From positions 40,037,092-40,048,035 of the forward strand of contig NC_091565.1 of NCBI RefSeq assembly GCF_042767895.1: a DNA stretch of 10,944 nt. Direction: 5' to 3'. A program made the position numbers and the translations under genes. The DNA is from Penaeus vannamei (lineage: Eukaryota; Arthropoda; Malacostraca; Decapoda; Penaeidae). The first letter of the stretch is position 1, and the number at the start of each line of letters is the position of its first letter. The notes beneath the pieces were generated by a model, which saw only the letters and a program-made list of their open reading frames with translations, was not told the origin of the DNA and ran no database searches. This document shows positions 1-9,391 of this stretch, in pieces.

Positions 1-113
1 TGGAGGGGAAGGGAGGGAGGGGGTGGGGGTTGGAGGGGAAGGGAGGGAGGGAGTGGGGGGTAGGAGGGAAAGAGAGGGGGTGGGGGTAGGAGGGGGAGGG
101 ATGCTAGGACTTC
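1..113 (+). repeat. Minisatellite with 30-bp units
   Basis: Two near-identical 30-bp units (1-30 and 31-60) begin with tggaggggaagggaggg. They are followed by two shorter, degenerate units starting near 61 and 87. A longer-period pattern continues to about 280: a block reading gacttc or gatttc followed by a G-rich string recurs near 108, 209 and 253, and the string tagagaggaggaagaggtag appears twice (about 138 and 171). Confidence 0.8.
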
Positions 114-400
114 GAGGGGAAGGAGTGGGGGAGGGGGTAGAGAGGAGGAAGAGGTAGGAGGGGGAGGGGGTAGAGAGGAGGAAGAGGTAGGAGGGGGAGG
201 GATAATGGGACTTCAAGGGGAGAGGGAGGGGGTAGAAAGGGGAGGGAAGATGGGATTTCAATGGGAAGAAGTGGGGGGGGGGGTTAGAGAGGAAGGAAGG
301 AAGAGGGAAGATGGGGAGAAGACCGAAGGAGGATGAAGAATGATGAGGAGGAACTTGGGGATAAGAGTGGAAGGAGGGAGAAGGAAGATGAGGATGAGGA

Positions 401-740
401 AGGGGAAGGAAGATGGGGAGGGGGAGGGGGGAGGAAGGTGAAGAGAAGGGGGATGAATGGAGAAGAGGGAAGGAAGGAAAGAATAAAGAGGGGAAAGGAA
501 GATGGAAGGGGAAGGAAGATAAGGGAAGATGAGGATTAGGAAGGGGAAGGAAGATGGGAAGGGGGAAGGAAGGTGAAGAGGAGGGGGGTGAAAGGAGAAG
601 AGGGAAGGAAGGAAAGAAGAAAGAGGGGAAAGGAAGATGGATGGGGAAGGAAGATGGGAAGGGAGAAGGAAAGTGGAAAGGAGGGGGGGGGTGAAGGGAG
701 GAAAGGGGGAAGAAAGAAAGAAGGGAAAGGAAGATTGGAG
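401..740 (+). repeat. Minisatellite with three 100-140 bp units
   Basis: Three purine-rich units start near 401, 541 and 643. Each opens with ggggaaggaagatgg, followed in order by a G-rich patch, a gtgaag- or gtggaa-like patch and a gaaagaagaaag-like patch. The first unit carries an extra piece of about 40 bp at its end, so the spacing is about 140 bp and then about 102 bp. The third copy is the most diverged. Confidence 0.7.
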
Positions 741-811
741 GAGGAGGAGGAGGAGGGAGGAGAGGGAAGAAAGGTGGAGAGGAGGGGGGAGGAGGGGATG
801 ATGAGGATGGA

Positions 812-1235
812 TATTATTATTGTTGCTGTTGTATTTTTTTCATAATTGCCATCACTATTACTATTGTTATTTCTATTATTTTTATTATCATAATCATTAT
901 CGTCACCATTATCATTATAATCATTATCATCATCATCATTATCAGTCATTAATATCATTACAATTTTCATAATTATAATTTTAGTCATTATAATGATTAC
1001 CATTGTTATTACAGTTGTCTCTTATGTTTTGTTATCTTTACCTTTTACATTATCCTTTTCAGTAATATCATTATCAATATTACTGTTACCATGATTATAA
1101 TTATCCTCATCATTATTTTCATTACCATCATCAATATCATCATCATTATCATTATAATCACCCTCATTTTCGTCATCATTTTCATCATTATTATCACTAT
1201 CATTATCATAATGATTGTTGGCATTATCCTTCCTA
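812..1235 (+). repeat. Degenerate ATC/ATT trinucleotide tract
   Basis: The sequence is dominated by atc, att, atcatt and atcatc with frequent substitutions, the pattern of an old, decayed trinucleotide microsatellite. The minus-strand reading frame over 536-1003 is Asn/Asp/Ile/Met repeats and then Ser/Pro/Phe low complexity, an artefact of this tract and the neighbouring purine tract. No coding region is supported. Confidence 0.85.
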
Positions 1236-1842
1236 CTATCTTATAAATAATGAAAGGAAAGAATGTACATACATGTCATTTCTTACACGTCTTTATCAGG
1301 CTTATCTTATCGCGATAGGGTACGGTAGGGTACGGTCAAAGGTACTCTTAGACTAACTGTCCTTAAATGCACTGATCAAATGCTTTGTTATTTTCAGCTT
1401 CCGTCTATAGCATAAGATATGTATCCGTTAATACACTACAATCATTACAATGCAGACTGTGTGGAGCATAAACGTAAACACATCGATGTTTACGATAGTG
1501 AAAGTCTACTGTAAACGAACAAAAACATTCAGAAGATAAAAATAATTTGGATGCACTTGCTCCCATCTGGATGAATGGGCAAGACTGTTTATGATTACAA
1601 TATTGCTATGAGTGTAAGTGGAGAAATAGCAATAAAGTGTGGCAATGATAACGTGTCAATATACGGCAATAACCCCCCCCCCACCTCCCATTACCTCTAT
1701 AAAGATCCCACGTGAAAGACCCATTAACAACACTTACACTGAAACAACCGTTCACGGACATAAGTAAACACACAAGCGCACACACGCAGACATAAAACTA
1801 CACACATACATAAACGCATAAATATCCAGCCATACAGCTTGC
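1236..1842. other. Gene-free flank left of the inverted repeat
   Basis: No exon or RNA gene could be supported here. Small details are a tandem duplication of the 10-mer gggtacggta/gggtacggtc at about 1318-1337, next to a short palindrome (cttatcgcgatag), and a 10-C run at 1673-1682. An ACA/CACA-rich stretch at 1760-1810 is the left counterpart of whatever lies in the scaffold gap on the right. Confidence 0.6.
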
Positions 1843-2891
1843 AAATATAACATCGAACATCGTGTTTTAAAATACAATCACCAAAACACATGCACGCATA
1901 ATAACACCTACCACTCCTATAAAAACACATACACCCCCTTTCCACACACAGCAAAGGCGTAACAGAACGCAAACCTGTCTCCGATATGGAAATTCCTGTT
2001 ACCGAAAGCGGACACTAACCAGAGGACGTCCCAGTGGGCAGTAAGTCCCACAGGGTTAGATTCCCGGCTATTAGTATTCCATTTCGCAGTGGCCTCTGGA
2101 ATAGAGAGCTTGGGATGCTGAGTGTTGTGTTACCTTCGCCGCTGTTACTGTTGTTACTGCTACTGCTGCTTATCTTATTTTATGATATTATTCATCATCC
2201 CCATCAGTATCCTCACTACTATCATTATTACTGTTACACAAAGAAATATATTGAATTAAAGGCATGCAAGAAAATACATTACTTTCCGGTACGAATTCCA
2301 TTCACTTTCGTAATGGCTTTGAACCTTGGTTGTTGTTATCTACTTCCATGGATTTTCTTAATCACATGGTAAGGAATTCTCTGGAGTGACTATAGTAAAG
2401 GAGACTAGAACCTTGTGAAGCTCAGACAGCTAAAGACCTATTTTCTATAACTGAAGACAGCATAGAGCAACGTTCCGAGCGCCCAGTGGCCAGCGACAAG
2501 GGGTCAGAACAACACCAGGTTCCTTGGATTTAGAACGAGGTTTAAAATGGACTTGGATAACATTCCGAGCGCCATATGCCCAGTCTGAGACCTAAAACTG
2601 ATCAGTTACAAGCTCCATGAACACTGTCTAGCGTTCAGTATCTAACAGAAACCTTATATTGTGTCAACGTTTCGCTATCTTGGGATTACTGTAGATTAGA
2701 TCAGAAAGAAGTCGATCATCAAGTGCCTGGGATTTAGAACATACCGCAATAACGAATCCCAAGAACAGACCAGAATAACATATTTTGAGCAATCACGGGC
2801 TCGCAGTAAACCAGAATGATGTTTCTAAAACAATTGATTACCGATGTCTAGAATTTCCAGATACTTCGAAGAAGAGTATCAAACCACGAAG

Positions 2892-3322
2892 TCAGATTAG
2901 CTCTTTCACATCAGAAGAGAAACCTTCTTCAGGAGGCGACTCTGTTGCAGAGTGCAAAGCTCGCTCTTGCTGCAACATCTTGTACTCAGTCATGGACATC
3001 ATTACGTAGAGAAGAGTCACTATCCCTGAAAGAAAGTTGATCAAGTCATTTTGTTATTATTCATTTTTTTTCTCTCTCTCTCTCTCTTTCTCTCTCTTTG
3101 TCCTCAATTGTGTTTGCTGCGGTAATGAAATGTAAAGAGAACAGGAGTTATTGATAAGATACGGCGTTACCTAACCTGCAACCATGAGGAACATCACATA
3201 AGGGTTGTACATCAGGCTGTAGTGCAAGCAAGCAAGGATAAGTGTAGTTAACGTCATGCAGGACAACGCAACTGCCAGGCTCTGCAACTGTTTCCTCGCG
3301 TTCCCACACTGCGTCGTGTAAT
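2892..3322 (-). CDS. Terminal two exons of a two-helix membrane protein (left copy)
   Basis: Two exons read on the minus strand: 3322-3176 (147 nt), then 3025-2892 (134 nt) ending in TGA. The intron of 150 nt (3175-3026) starts GT and ends in the strong acceptor aactttctttcag; joining restores a Gly codon. The upstream acceptor is tattacag, so earlier exons are missing from the window. The frame also stays open 14 codons further upstream, so an alternative acceptor near 3365 is possible. The encoded 92 residues hold a helix of about 22 residues after NARKQ, a tight MYNP turn, a second helix (YVMFLMVAG/IVTLLYV), then a tail of about 30 residues. Basic flanks suggest both ends are cytosolic. 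EYKML fits the Y-x-x-hydrophobic sorting signal and the terminal DVKELI fits the acidic dileucine signal, pointing to endosome or lysosome targeting. Family not recognised. The longer plus-strand ORF over it is a shadow. Confidence 0.6.
3026..3175 (-). other. Intron of the left membrane-protein copy
   Basis: The minus-strand donor is CAG|GTTAGG and the acceptor tttctttcag|GG. It is 150 bp, typical of a short arthropod intron. It contains a CT/GA microsatellite at about 3067-3100, also present in the right copy in shorter and more interrupted form. Confidence 0.55.
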
Positions 3323-3805
3323 CTGTAATATCCAGTAGGAATGTAAGCACAGGTGATATTACTTATAACGGTAGAATAATAAATATGTAATCAGCAATTA
3401 TCCATAATCATTACGATATTATTATTGCTATCACTCGCAGGATTATTTATAATTGCAATAGTATAATACATTTGCAAGAACATTGTCCTATCAATTGTTC
3501 ACACGTGTCTGGTCATTTTTATTCATATATTTAAGATAATCTTATTAACTGGAACATTACATTGAACTTTTCCTAAAGTCAATCATTAATATTCATTTTT
3601 GCCGGCATGCCTATCATTTGCACAAGTTGATAAAAACATGAAATCTTTCGTACTGTATAAATATGGAAAAATTGTGCCAGCGTCGCGAATGCAAGAGGTC
3701 AGATGATTGTATGAATTTTTGTAGAAAATATAAAGTCAATATTATCTTTTCAAATAAAATCAACATACTGCTTTACTAAAAGAGAGAGGCGACGACACCA
3801 GCTAT

Positions 3806-4414
<609 letters not shown>

Positions 4415-4481
<67 letters not shown>

Positions 4482-4520
4482 ATATATATATATATATCAA
4501 TATATATATAATATATATCT

Positions 4521-4615
<95 letters not shown>

Positions 4616-4617
4616 CA

Positions 4618-4688
<71 letters not shown>

Positions 4689-4716
4689 TATCAACGTATA
4701 TATATATATACATATA

Positions 4717-4763
<47 letters not shown>
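4415..4763 (+). repeat. Interrupted (TA)n block with ATATCT sub-repeat
   Basis: Several long TA runs (4415-4479, about 4558-4610, about 4627-4681, about 4733-4763) are separated by short interruptions such as tcaa and catacata. A hexamer-like atatct array lies at about 4514-4542. Pure TA runs of this length extrude cruciforms easily and are error-prone in assembly, so exact lengths should not be trusted. Confidence 0.95.
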
Positions 4764-4766
<3 letters not shown>

Positions 4767-4811
4767 CTGTCTATAAATATATTATGTATATACATACCTC
4801 TAAAAATAAAT

Positions 4812-4818
<7 letters not shown>

Positions 4819-4899
<81 letters not shown>

Positions 4900-5268
4900 G
4901 TATATATATATAGTGTGTGTGTGTATGTATATGTTTCTCTGTGTGTGTGCGTATGTATGGGTATGTGTGTTTATAACGCCCAAGACAAATCTGCATACAC
5001 ATATACATAGACACAAACACATGTGCGCCCGTGTGTGTGTGTGTGTGAGTGTGTGTATATATCTGCATATATATACATATATACATATATATACATATAT
5101 ATATGCATATATATACATACATATACATATATATACATATATGAATATATATATATACACAAACACACACACATACACACAAGCACACACACATACACAC
5201 AAGCACACACACGTACATACGCACACACACACACACACAAATACATACATATATATATATACACACAC
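4819..5268 (+). repeat. TA run followed by mixed TG/CA/TA field
   Basis: A pure TA run at 4819-4885 is followed by short alternating blocks of TG (about 4913-4924, 4940-4968, 5033-5056), TATACA (about 5057-5155) and CACA with agca/gtac interruptions (5157-5240). A 12-bp unit acacacaagcac recurs at about 5175-5205. No coding sequence is supported. Confidence 0.95.
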
Positions 5269-5746
5269 ATGAGGTGTCAGAAAAGTTCCAGGACTGATGT
5301 CACTGGGGGATCGTCCACTGTGAGTTCATGCCCATAGGGTCAGCCAATCAACCCACATGTTTGCAAATTGATACTACTTCGTTTATTGCACGAGAAGAAT
5401 CGAGAATTGTGGCAGAACAACTCGTGGCTGCTTCACCATGACAACGCACCTGCTCACAATGTCCTGAGCATCCGAGAAGATTATCGCCGTGCTGGAGTAA
5501 CCTCCCTGCTCCCCCGACATGGCTTCGTGTGATTTTTTCTTCCCAAGCTCAATCAGGTCATCAAGGGGACCCGTTTTGAAGACGTGGATGACATCAAAAA
5601 GGCCGTGACGACGGAACTGCGGAGGATCCCGGAAGAATCCTTCCTGGAGGGTATGCAAGCGTGGCAGAAAAGGATGAGAAAGTGCATTAAACTCCAGGGG
5701 GATTACTTTGAAGGCGAAATCTCTTAGTGTGAAGGTTGAGTTTGAA
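5269..5746 (+). pseudogene. Internally deleted mariner transposase relic
   Basis: Decayed mariner-family (Tc1/mariner superfamily) element; the family cuts and pastes DNA with a DDD catalytic triad. Visible pieces in order: a possible 5' terminal repeat (ggtgtcagaaaagttccagg, from 5273); DVTG then IVHCEF around the first catalytic Asp (5296-5330); LLHHDNAPAH with the second Asp at 5440-5442; PDMASCDFF with the third Asp at 5531-5533; KGTRFEDVDDIKKAV; and GDYFEGEIS ending at stop 5725-5727. The N-terminal DNA-binding half is absent, as if deletion joined the terminal repeat to the first Asp region. There are at least four frame breaks: near 5303-5310, near 5337, about 14 nt lost between the second and third Asp (91 nt rather than the 105 of DD34D), and about 4 nt lost before PKL. 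Homology ends abruptly at the right-arm edge with no 3' terminal repeat. Non-functional. Confidence 0.85.
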
Positions 5747-6239
5747 ATAGCTGGTGTCGTCGCCTCTCTCTTTTAGTAAGGCAGTATGTTGATTTTATTT
5801 GAAAAGATAATATTGACCTTATATTTTCTACAAAAAAAATCATATCAAGTCTACAATCATCAGACCTCTTGCATGCACGACGCTGGTACAAATTTTCCAT
5901 TATATACAGTACGAAAGATTTCATGTTTTATCAACTTGTGCAAATAATAGGCATGTCGGCAAAAAATGAATATTAATGATTGACTTTAGGAAAAGTTCAA
6001 TGTAATGTTCCAATTAATAAGATTATCTTAAATATATGAATAAAAATGACTAGACACGTGTGAACAATTGATAGGACAATGTTCATGCAAATTTATTATA
6101 CTATTGCAATTATAAATAAGCCTGCAAGTGATAGCAATAAAAATATCGTAATGATTATGGATGATTGCTGATTGTAAATTTATTATTCTACCGTTTTGAG
6201 TAATATCACTTGTGCTTACATTCCTACTGGATATTACAG

Positions 6240-6662
6240 ATTACACGACGCAGTGTGAGAACGCGAGGAAACAGTTGCTGAGACTGGTAGTTGCGTTGTC
6301 CTGCATGACGTTAACTACACTTATCCTTGCTTGCATGCACTACAGCCTGATGTACAACCCTTATGTGATGTTCCTCATGGTTGCAGGGTAGGTAACGCCG
6401 TATCTTATCAATAACTCCTGTTCTCTTTAGATTTAATTACTGCAGCAAACACTATTGAAGACAAAGAGAGAGTAAGAGAGAGAGAAAAAATGAATAATAA
6501 CAAAATGACTTGATTAACTTTCTTTCAGGGATAGTGACTCTTCTCTACGTACTGATGTCCATGACTGAGTACAAGATGTTGAAGCAAGAGCGAACTTTGC
6601 ACTCTGCAACAGAGTCGCCTCCTGAAGAAGGTTTCTGTTCTGATGTGAAAGAGCTAATCTGA
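6240..6662 (+). pseudogene. Terminal two exons of the membrane protein (right copy), donor altered
   Basis: Plus-strand partner of the left-arm gene. Exon bodies are 6240-6386 (147 nt) and 6529-6662 (134 nt, TGA at 6660-6662), with the same acceptors (tattacag; aactttctttcag) and no internal stop. The product has the same two-helix hairpin, the YKML motif and the DVKELI terminus. It differs from the left copy at nine residues (E/G, L/Q, R/S, V/A, M/L in the first exon; L/M, K/Q, T/A, C/S in the second). The base that makes the left donor CAG|GT reads CAG|GG here. The nearest GT is one base further on (6388-6389), a good donor consensus (GTAGGT). Using it would shift the frame and stop after about 12 codons, losing the second helix and sorting tail. 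This copy is therefore probably broken, unless it is spliced differently. Upstream exons are absent. Confidence 0.5.
6387..6528 (+). other. Intron of the right membrane-protein copy
   Basis: 142 bp by homology with the left copy. The acceptor is intact (tctttcag|GG) and the donor position reads GG instead of GT. It carries a GA microsatellite (about 6463-6485), shorter and more interrupted than the left-copy counterpart. Confidence 0.5.
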
Positions 6663-7403
6663 CCTCGTGGTTTGATATTCCTCTTCGAAGTATCTGTAAA
6701 TTCTAGACATCGGTAATCAATTGTTTTAGAAACATCATTCTGGTTTACTGTGAGCCCGTAATTGCTCAAAATATGTTATTCTGGTCTGTTCTTGGGATTC
6801 GTTATTGCGGTATGTTCTAAATCCTAGGCACTTGATGATCGACTTCTTTCTGATCTAATCGACAGTAATCCCAAGATAACGAAACGTTGACACAATATAA
6901 GGTTTCTGTTAGATACTGAACGCTAGACAGTGTTCATGGAGCTTGTAACTGATCAGTTTTAGGTCTCAGACTCTGGGCATATGGCGCTCGGAATGTTATC
7001 CAAGTCCATTTTAAACCTCGTTCTAAATCCAAGGAACCTGGTGTTGTTCTGACCCCTTGTCGCTGGCCACTGGGCGCTCGGAACGTTGCTCTATGCTGTC
7101 TTCAGTTATAGAAAATAGGTCTTTAGCTGTCTGAGCTTCACAAGGTTCTAGTCTCCTTTGCTATAGTCACTCCAGAGAATTCCTTACCATGTGGTTAAGG
7201 AAAACCATGGAAGGAGATAACAACAACCAAGGTTCAAAGCCATTACGAAAGTGAATGGATTTCGTACCGGAAAGTAATGTATTTTCTTGCATGCCTTTAC
7301 TTCAATATATTTCTTTGCGTAACAGTAATGATGATAGTAGTGAGGATCCTAATGGGGATGATGGATAACATCATAAGATAAGCATCAGTATCAGTAACAA
7401 CAC

Positions 7404-7646
7404 TAATAAGGAGTTACAACAATGTTTATAAGAAAACTACCAATATCAGAACCCTAATTACCTGAAAAAAGAATTCACCTTCTGTCAGGCAATTATACTA
7501 GCAACTCATTCCTAACTCGAAAGAAAGAATCTTAAATCCAATTTCTGAGACTATAGAACATAGGTAAACACCGCTCTCTTTATTGATTTATTTATCTTTT
7601 TCCTTTTTCTATCTTTCGCGAGATTAAACGCAATATAAAGATCATC
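7404..7646. other. Block of about 240 bp present only in the right arm
   Basis: Left and right arms align on both sides (tcagtaacaac on one side, cggtgaaggtaacac or cggcgaaggtaacac on the other), but the left arm has only about 15 bp between them (near 2134-2150). The extra sequence is AT-rich, with a pyrimidine run at about 7575-7612, and has no ORF of note. Clear terminal repeats or a target-site duplication were not seen. It may be an insertion on the right or a deletion on the left. Confidence 0.65.
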
Positions 7647-7944
7647 CGGTGAAGGTAACACAACACTCAGCATCCCAAGCTCTCTATTCCGGAAGCCACC
7701 ACGAAATGGAATACTAAAAGCCAGGAATCTAACCCTGTGGGACTTACTGCCCACTGGGATGTCCTCTGGTTAGTGTCCGCTTTCGGTAACAGGAATTTCC
7801 ATATCGGAGACAGGTTTGCGTTCTGTTACGCCTTTGCTGTGTGTGGAAAGGGGGTGTATGTGTTTTTATAGGAGTGGTAGGGGTTATTATGCGTGCATGT
7901 GTTTTGGTGATTGTATGTTAAAACACATGTTCGATGTTGTATTT

Positions 7945-8444
7945 NNNNNNNNNNNNNNNNNNNNNNNNNNNNNNNNNNNNNNNNNNNNNNNNNNNNNNNN
8001 NNNNNNNNNNNNNNNNNNNNNNNNNNNNNNNNNNNNNNNNNNNNNNNNNNNNNNNNNNNNNNNNNNNNNNNNNNNNNNNNNNNNNNNNNNNNNNNNNNNN
8101 NNNNNNNNNNNNNNNNNNNNNNNNNNNNNNNNNNNNNNNNNNNNNNNNNNNNNNNNNNNNNNNNNNNNNNNNNNNNNNNNNNNNNNNNNNNNNNNNNNNN
8201 NNNNNNNNNNNNNNNNNNNNNNNNNNNNNNNNNNNNNNNNNNNNNNNNNNNNNNNNNNNNNNNNNNNNNNNNNNNNNNNNNNNNNNNNNNNNNNNNNNNN
8301 NNNNNNNNNNNNNNNNNNNNNNNNNNNNNNNNNNNNNNNNNNNNNNNNNNNNNNNNNNNNNNNNNNNNNNNNNNNNNNNNNNNNNNNNNNNNNNNNNNNN
8401 NNNNNNNNNNNNNNNNNNNNNNNNNNNNNNNNNNNNNNNNNNNN
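7945..8444. other. Assembly gap, exactly 500 N
   Basis: A run of exactly 500 N, the fixed-length placeholder many scaffolders use, so the real distance is unknown. ORFs spanning it are meaningless. Sequence right of the gap (TG/CG and TA microsatellite) does not clearly continue the inverted repeat. Confidence 0.99.
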
Positions 8445-8524
8445 GTATGTGTGAGTATGCATGTGTATGTGTATGTGAGTGTGTGTGCGCATGTGCGTGT
8501 GCGTGTGCGCGCGCGCGCGCGTGC

Positions 8525-8582
<58 letters not shown>
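8445..8582 (+). repeat. TG/CG alternating tract then (TA)n
   Basis: A GTATGT/GTGAGT-rich lead-in is followed by alternating purine-pyrimidine gtgcgtgtgcgcgcgcgcgcgtgcgtg to 8527, then (TA)n to 8582. Alternating CG/TG is the classical Z-DNA-prone sequence; the adjacent TA run is cruciform-prone. Confidence 0.95.
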
Positions 8583-8584
<2 letters not shown>

Positions 8585-8617
8585 ATACACATTGCTCGGG
8601 AAAAACAAATTAATATT

Positions 8618-8649
8618 CACAAGTGAATGCACAAGTGAATGCACAAGTA
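8618..8649 (+). repeat. 12-bp tandem repeat, about 2.7 copies
   Basis: The unit cacaagtgaatg occurs at 8618-8629 and 8630-8641, with a partial third copy (cacaagta) at 8642-8649. It is short and non-coding as far as can be seen. Confidence 0.9.
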
Positions 8650-9391
8650 TTGTATATACATTATTACGAAAGTACCCGCTTTTTCTCAACGATGAATTCT
8701 TCGAAGACTAATCTTAATATCCAATATACAGTAAAACACGTGCAGTAAGAGAAAGTATATGAAGTGAAAGTAAAAACATTGTTAATACTTTCTTCTCGTA
8801 CAGATGTTTCATGTAAACATCAACCATATGGTGACACTTGGCAACTCTTGGCAAATTAAAAGTCGACGCTTACCTCAAGCTGCTTTTGAAGATGAATTGT
8901 TTATATTTTTACAATAAATATAAACATTTCCTCACATGGAAGATGGGAAAAAACGAAACAATCTATCCACACTGTTTAAAAATAATACATTCAGAAACAG
9001 AGAAATGGCATCGATTTTCCGCCACTGCCATTTTCCCATCAGACAGTTTGTTTACATCGTGAGACTAGTCTCTTCTAACAAACTTTTAGTTTTTATACCT
9101 TTCAGATATATCTGTGAGTTCAGCCAATTACGATGGGAATTGTCTATATTTGTGACTGACTGTATGTGTCAGATTAACACCGAAAGTATCGTATTTTTCC
9201 CTGTGGCCTGATGCGTGTCTTCCCTCCCTCCGCCTGTTCCACTACTAGCAGCTCCACTACGAGGGAGGGACACCGAAGCAGCTAGGAGATACACCCATTC
9301 ACATTCTCTCTCCGTGGAAGGATATTTGTGCGTGCGTGCAGGCACACCCAGAGGGTGGACGGGGTCTAGCGTACATTACTTCGGATATAAA
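8650..9391. other. Gene-free stretch
   Basis: Several frames of 70-90 codons are open by chance in this AT-rich sequence (for example 8838-9062 and 8936-9211). They overlap in different frames, show no domain-like pattern and have no supporting splice or start context. A small inverted motif, ccctccctccgcc at about 9221 and gagggaggg at about 9260, can form a weak stem. I see no gene or RNA. Confidence 0.5.

Larger units (their letters stand above)
1..810 (+). repeat. Polypurine GGA/GA tract
   Basis: Nearly every base on the plus strand over about 800 bp is A or G, with G-runs of 4 to 9 throughout. No coding signal is credible; both long frames crossing it translate to Gly/Arg/Glu/Lys or Ser/Pro/Phe/Leu low complexity. 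Strand-asymmetric purine tracts of this kind can form intramolecular triplexes (H-DNA) and G-quadruplexes, which is known biophysics; whether this one does so is inference. The left edge is cut by the window, so the true length is unknown. Confidence 0.95.
1843..3805 (+). repeat. Left arm of a large inverted repeat
   Basis: Read as reverse complement, this block matches 5747-7944 end to end, in order, with scattered substitutions and small indels. By eye, divergence is about 2 percent in the 2390-2900 part and nearer 5 percent in the 3330-3750 part. The inner edge is sharp: homology stops after the base at 3805, and the next 61 bases have no partner. The outer edge at 1843 is only the point where the right arm runs into Ns, so the repeat may extend further left. 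The arm contains the minus-strand terminal exons described at 2892-3322. Confidence 0.95.
5747..7944 (-). repeat. Right arm of the large inverted repeat
   Basis: Reverse-complement partner of 1843-3805. It begins directly at the end of the mariner relic with atagctggtgtcgtc and runs into the N gap. It is about 235 bp longer than the left arm, mostly because of one extra block near 7404-7646. Because matching continues up to the last base before the Ns (7944 pairs with 1843), the true end lies inside the gap. Confidence 0.95.

Noticed and set aside
1..1235. Search for a CRISPR array or bacterial operon
   Set aside because: The repeats are purine-rich minisatellites without spacer structure, and nothing in the window has prokaryotic gene organisation.
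1724..1972. Cys-rich minus-strand ORF, similar to the start of the plus-strand ORF at 7816
   Set aside because: The similarity follows from the inverted repeat. The start is TTG, the composition reflects CA-rich sequence, and the right version runs into Ns.
2035..2100. B-box-like string gggttagattccc with a possible T-arm, suggesting a tRNA-derived SINE
   Set aside because: The loop reads TTAGATT rather than TTCRANN, no convincing A box or anticodon arm was found upstream, and no SINE tail is visible.
2785..3009. Plus-strand 74-codon ORF, with a matching minus-strand ORF at 6545-6769
   Set aside because: It is conserved only because the arms are duplicates. It lacks an ATG and overlaps antisense the exon that has splice sites, helices and a natural stop.
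5383..5658. Minus-strand 91-codon ORF
   Set aside because: It is antisense to the mariner transposase relic, which has clear family motifs on the plus strand.
7816..8711. Long ORFs of 200-290 codons across the gap
   Set aside because: Most codons are N; length is meaningless.
8838..9211. Overlapping plus-strand ORFs of 74 and 91 codons
   Set aside because: They are open by chance in AT-rich sequence, in different frames, with no motif, splice context or repeat support.
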